A program made the translations under genes and the position numbers. Shown one piece after another: positions 22,549 to 23,419 of a DNA stretch of 23,419 nt. Origin of the DNA: an uncultured Campylobacter sp. (GTDB lineage Bacteria > Campylobacterota > Campylobacteria > Campylobacterales > Campylobacteraceae). The notes under the pieces were generated by a model, which saw nothing but the letters and a program-made list of their open reading frames with translations, did not search any database and was not told the DNA's origin. The stretch is taken from positions 1 through 23,419 of the forward strand of contig CALCKS010000246.1 of the NCBI GenBank assembly GCA_937965895.1. Reading direction: 5' to 3'. Positions within the stretch are counted from its first letter, which is position 1, and every line of letters begins with the position of its first letter.

Positions 22549-23419
22549 ATGGAGCAAATAGCCGTTACTATACAGAATTTAGAAAATGCCGCAAACTACT
22601 CGTCTAAATTTTATATCTTTGATGAAAACGGCGGCGATATAGGAAGCGATAGCGGCGTAACCTTTAGATGTCAAGATTCAGATGGAGCCATACTCGCCAG
22701 GCATGCGCGCATAGGTTATGAGGAGGGATTTTTTACGATATCTTCATATGAAAACTGCGATATATTTTACGCCGATTCTTTTTCAAAGATCGCAAGCGAC
22801 TACGAAACGGTTGTTAATGAGGGGGACGTGTTTAGGGTAGGGAGCTTAAAACTCATGTTTATAAATCCCTCAAAACTAGAAGAATATGCTGCTAAAATGC
22901 AAAAACTAATAGAAAATACGCCTAGTTTCGACAAGCTTGACGATGTGCGCCTTGAGCCTAGAGGCAAGCTTTTAAATGTTGATTTTAAAGAGCAACCCGA
23001 TATCAATATATTTCCGAAAGAAGACGACGAATTTTACATCAAAAACGACTATCCCGCAAAGGCGACCGAGCCAAATCCCGCATATGCTCCAAAACCTTTT
23101 ACGCAAAACATGATATCTTCGCAAACATTAAATGATCTAACGCAAAAACTACTGGGTCAACTTAGAAACGAAATTGCGCCAAACACGATAGAGTCAAATT
23201 CCGCCACTCTAAGCGTAGCCGATCTAGAAGCCATACTCTCCACCATACGCCTAACCGACTCTACAAAGCTAATCAACTCGGTCTTATTGCAGCTAGTATG
23301 CAAGGAGCTATACTCTCATATGTACGATATAGTCGAAAACAATTCGTTTTTTAAGTACCTATCAGGAGCCGTTACCAAAAGTACTCAGGAGAAAAAGGAG
23401 GCCTTTGAATATTTAGTAC
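22549..23419 (+). CDS. tagH: FHA-domain protein TagH, cut by the window end
   Basis: The first 290 codons of a protein that runs past the window edge. It begins MEQIAVTIQNLENAANYSSK with AAGGA 5 nt upstream. The N-terminal 100 residues have the forkhead-associated layout, including ILARHARIGYEEGFFTISSY, where the RHARI segment stands for the usual S..HA.I of FHA domains, and FRVGSLKLMF. FHA domains bind phosphothreonine, and TagH/Fha proteins help to regulate T6SS assembly. A proline-rich linker (NPAYAPKPFTQ) leads into a helical part (SVADLEAILSTIRLTDSTKL) that resembles the TagH C-terminal region. It directly follows tssM and is probably in its operon. No kinase (PpkA) gene is visible here. 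Confidence 0.82.
   Translation, partial: MEQIAVTIQNLENAANYSSKFYIFDENGGDIGSDSGVTFRCQDSDGAILARHARIGYEEGFFTISSYENCDIFYADSFSKIASDYETVVNEGDVFRVGSLKLMFINPSKLEEYAAKMQKLIENTPSFDKLDDVRLEPRGKLLNVDFKEQPDINIFPKEDDEFYIKNDYPAKATEPNPAYAPKPFTQNMISSQTLNDLTQKLLGQLRNEIAPNTIESNSATLSVADLEAILSTIRLTDSTKLINSVLLQLVCKELYSHMYDIVENNSFFKYLSGAVTKSTQEKKEAFEYLV

Overview
The window looks like an AT-rich chromosome of the Campylobacterota, most probably a Campylobacter species. The reasons are the A/T-ending codon use, promoters with strong TATAAT -10 boxes and mostly weak -35 boxes, GTG/TTG starts, and a tssJKL / tssABCEFGM-tagH type VI secretion (T6SS) layout. The species call is an inference; no rRNA or housekeeping marker is present.

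Left third (1-9600), an accessory island of stress and toxin genes, many in decay. An imperfect ~120 bp inverted repeat (109-243 and 3521-3641) brackets a decayed and an intact copy of a DUF4143-type AAA ATPase, a short orphan gene fragment, a RelB/DinJ antitoxin with a frameshifted YoeB-like toxin, and a shattered type I restriction methylase (hsdM) relic. From 7330 leftward down to 3937 runs a five-gene minus-strand array: a DUF4172-Fic protein, a second Fic protein, a zeta-toxin kinase, and two small unrecognised proteins. It starts from a near-consensus promoter. Divergent from it is a tyrosine recombinase (7588-8577) whose leader carries a 12-5-12 bp palindrome. Next comes a hicA toxin pseudogene with two lesions, followed by two tandem hicB-like antitoxins that are both intact.

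Right two thirds (9778-23419), a T6SS core. tssJ-tssK-tssL (membrane lipoprotein, baseplate adaptor, DotU-like anchor) read leftward. tssA, then tssB-tssC-tssE-tssF-tssG (cap/assembly factor, sheath, baseplate), then tssM and an FHA-domain tagH cut by the window end read rightward. The products form the envelope-spanning machine: TssJLM anchors it, TssKEFG builds the baseplate, TssBC the contractile sheath, TssA coordinates assembly and TagH probably serves regulation. Genes for Hcp, VgrG and ClpV are not in this window.

Most interesting: (i) the zeta kinase followed by two unrecognised small genes, inside one array with two autoinhibited Fic enzymes; (ii) two toxin-antitoxin loci where only the toxin is broken and the antitoxins, doubled in one case, stay open; (iii) the inverted repeat around the left sub-island; (iv) the palindromes in the recombinase leader and the ATPase leader.
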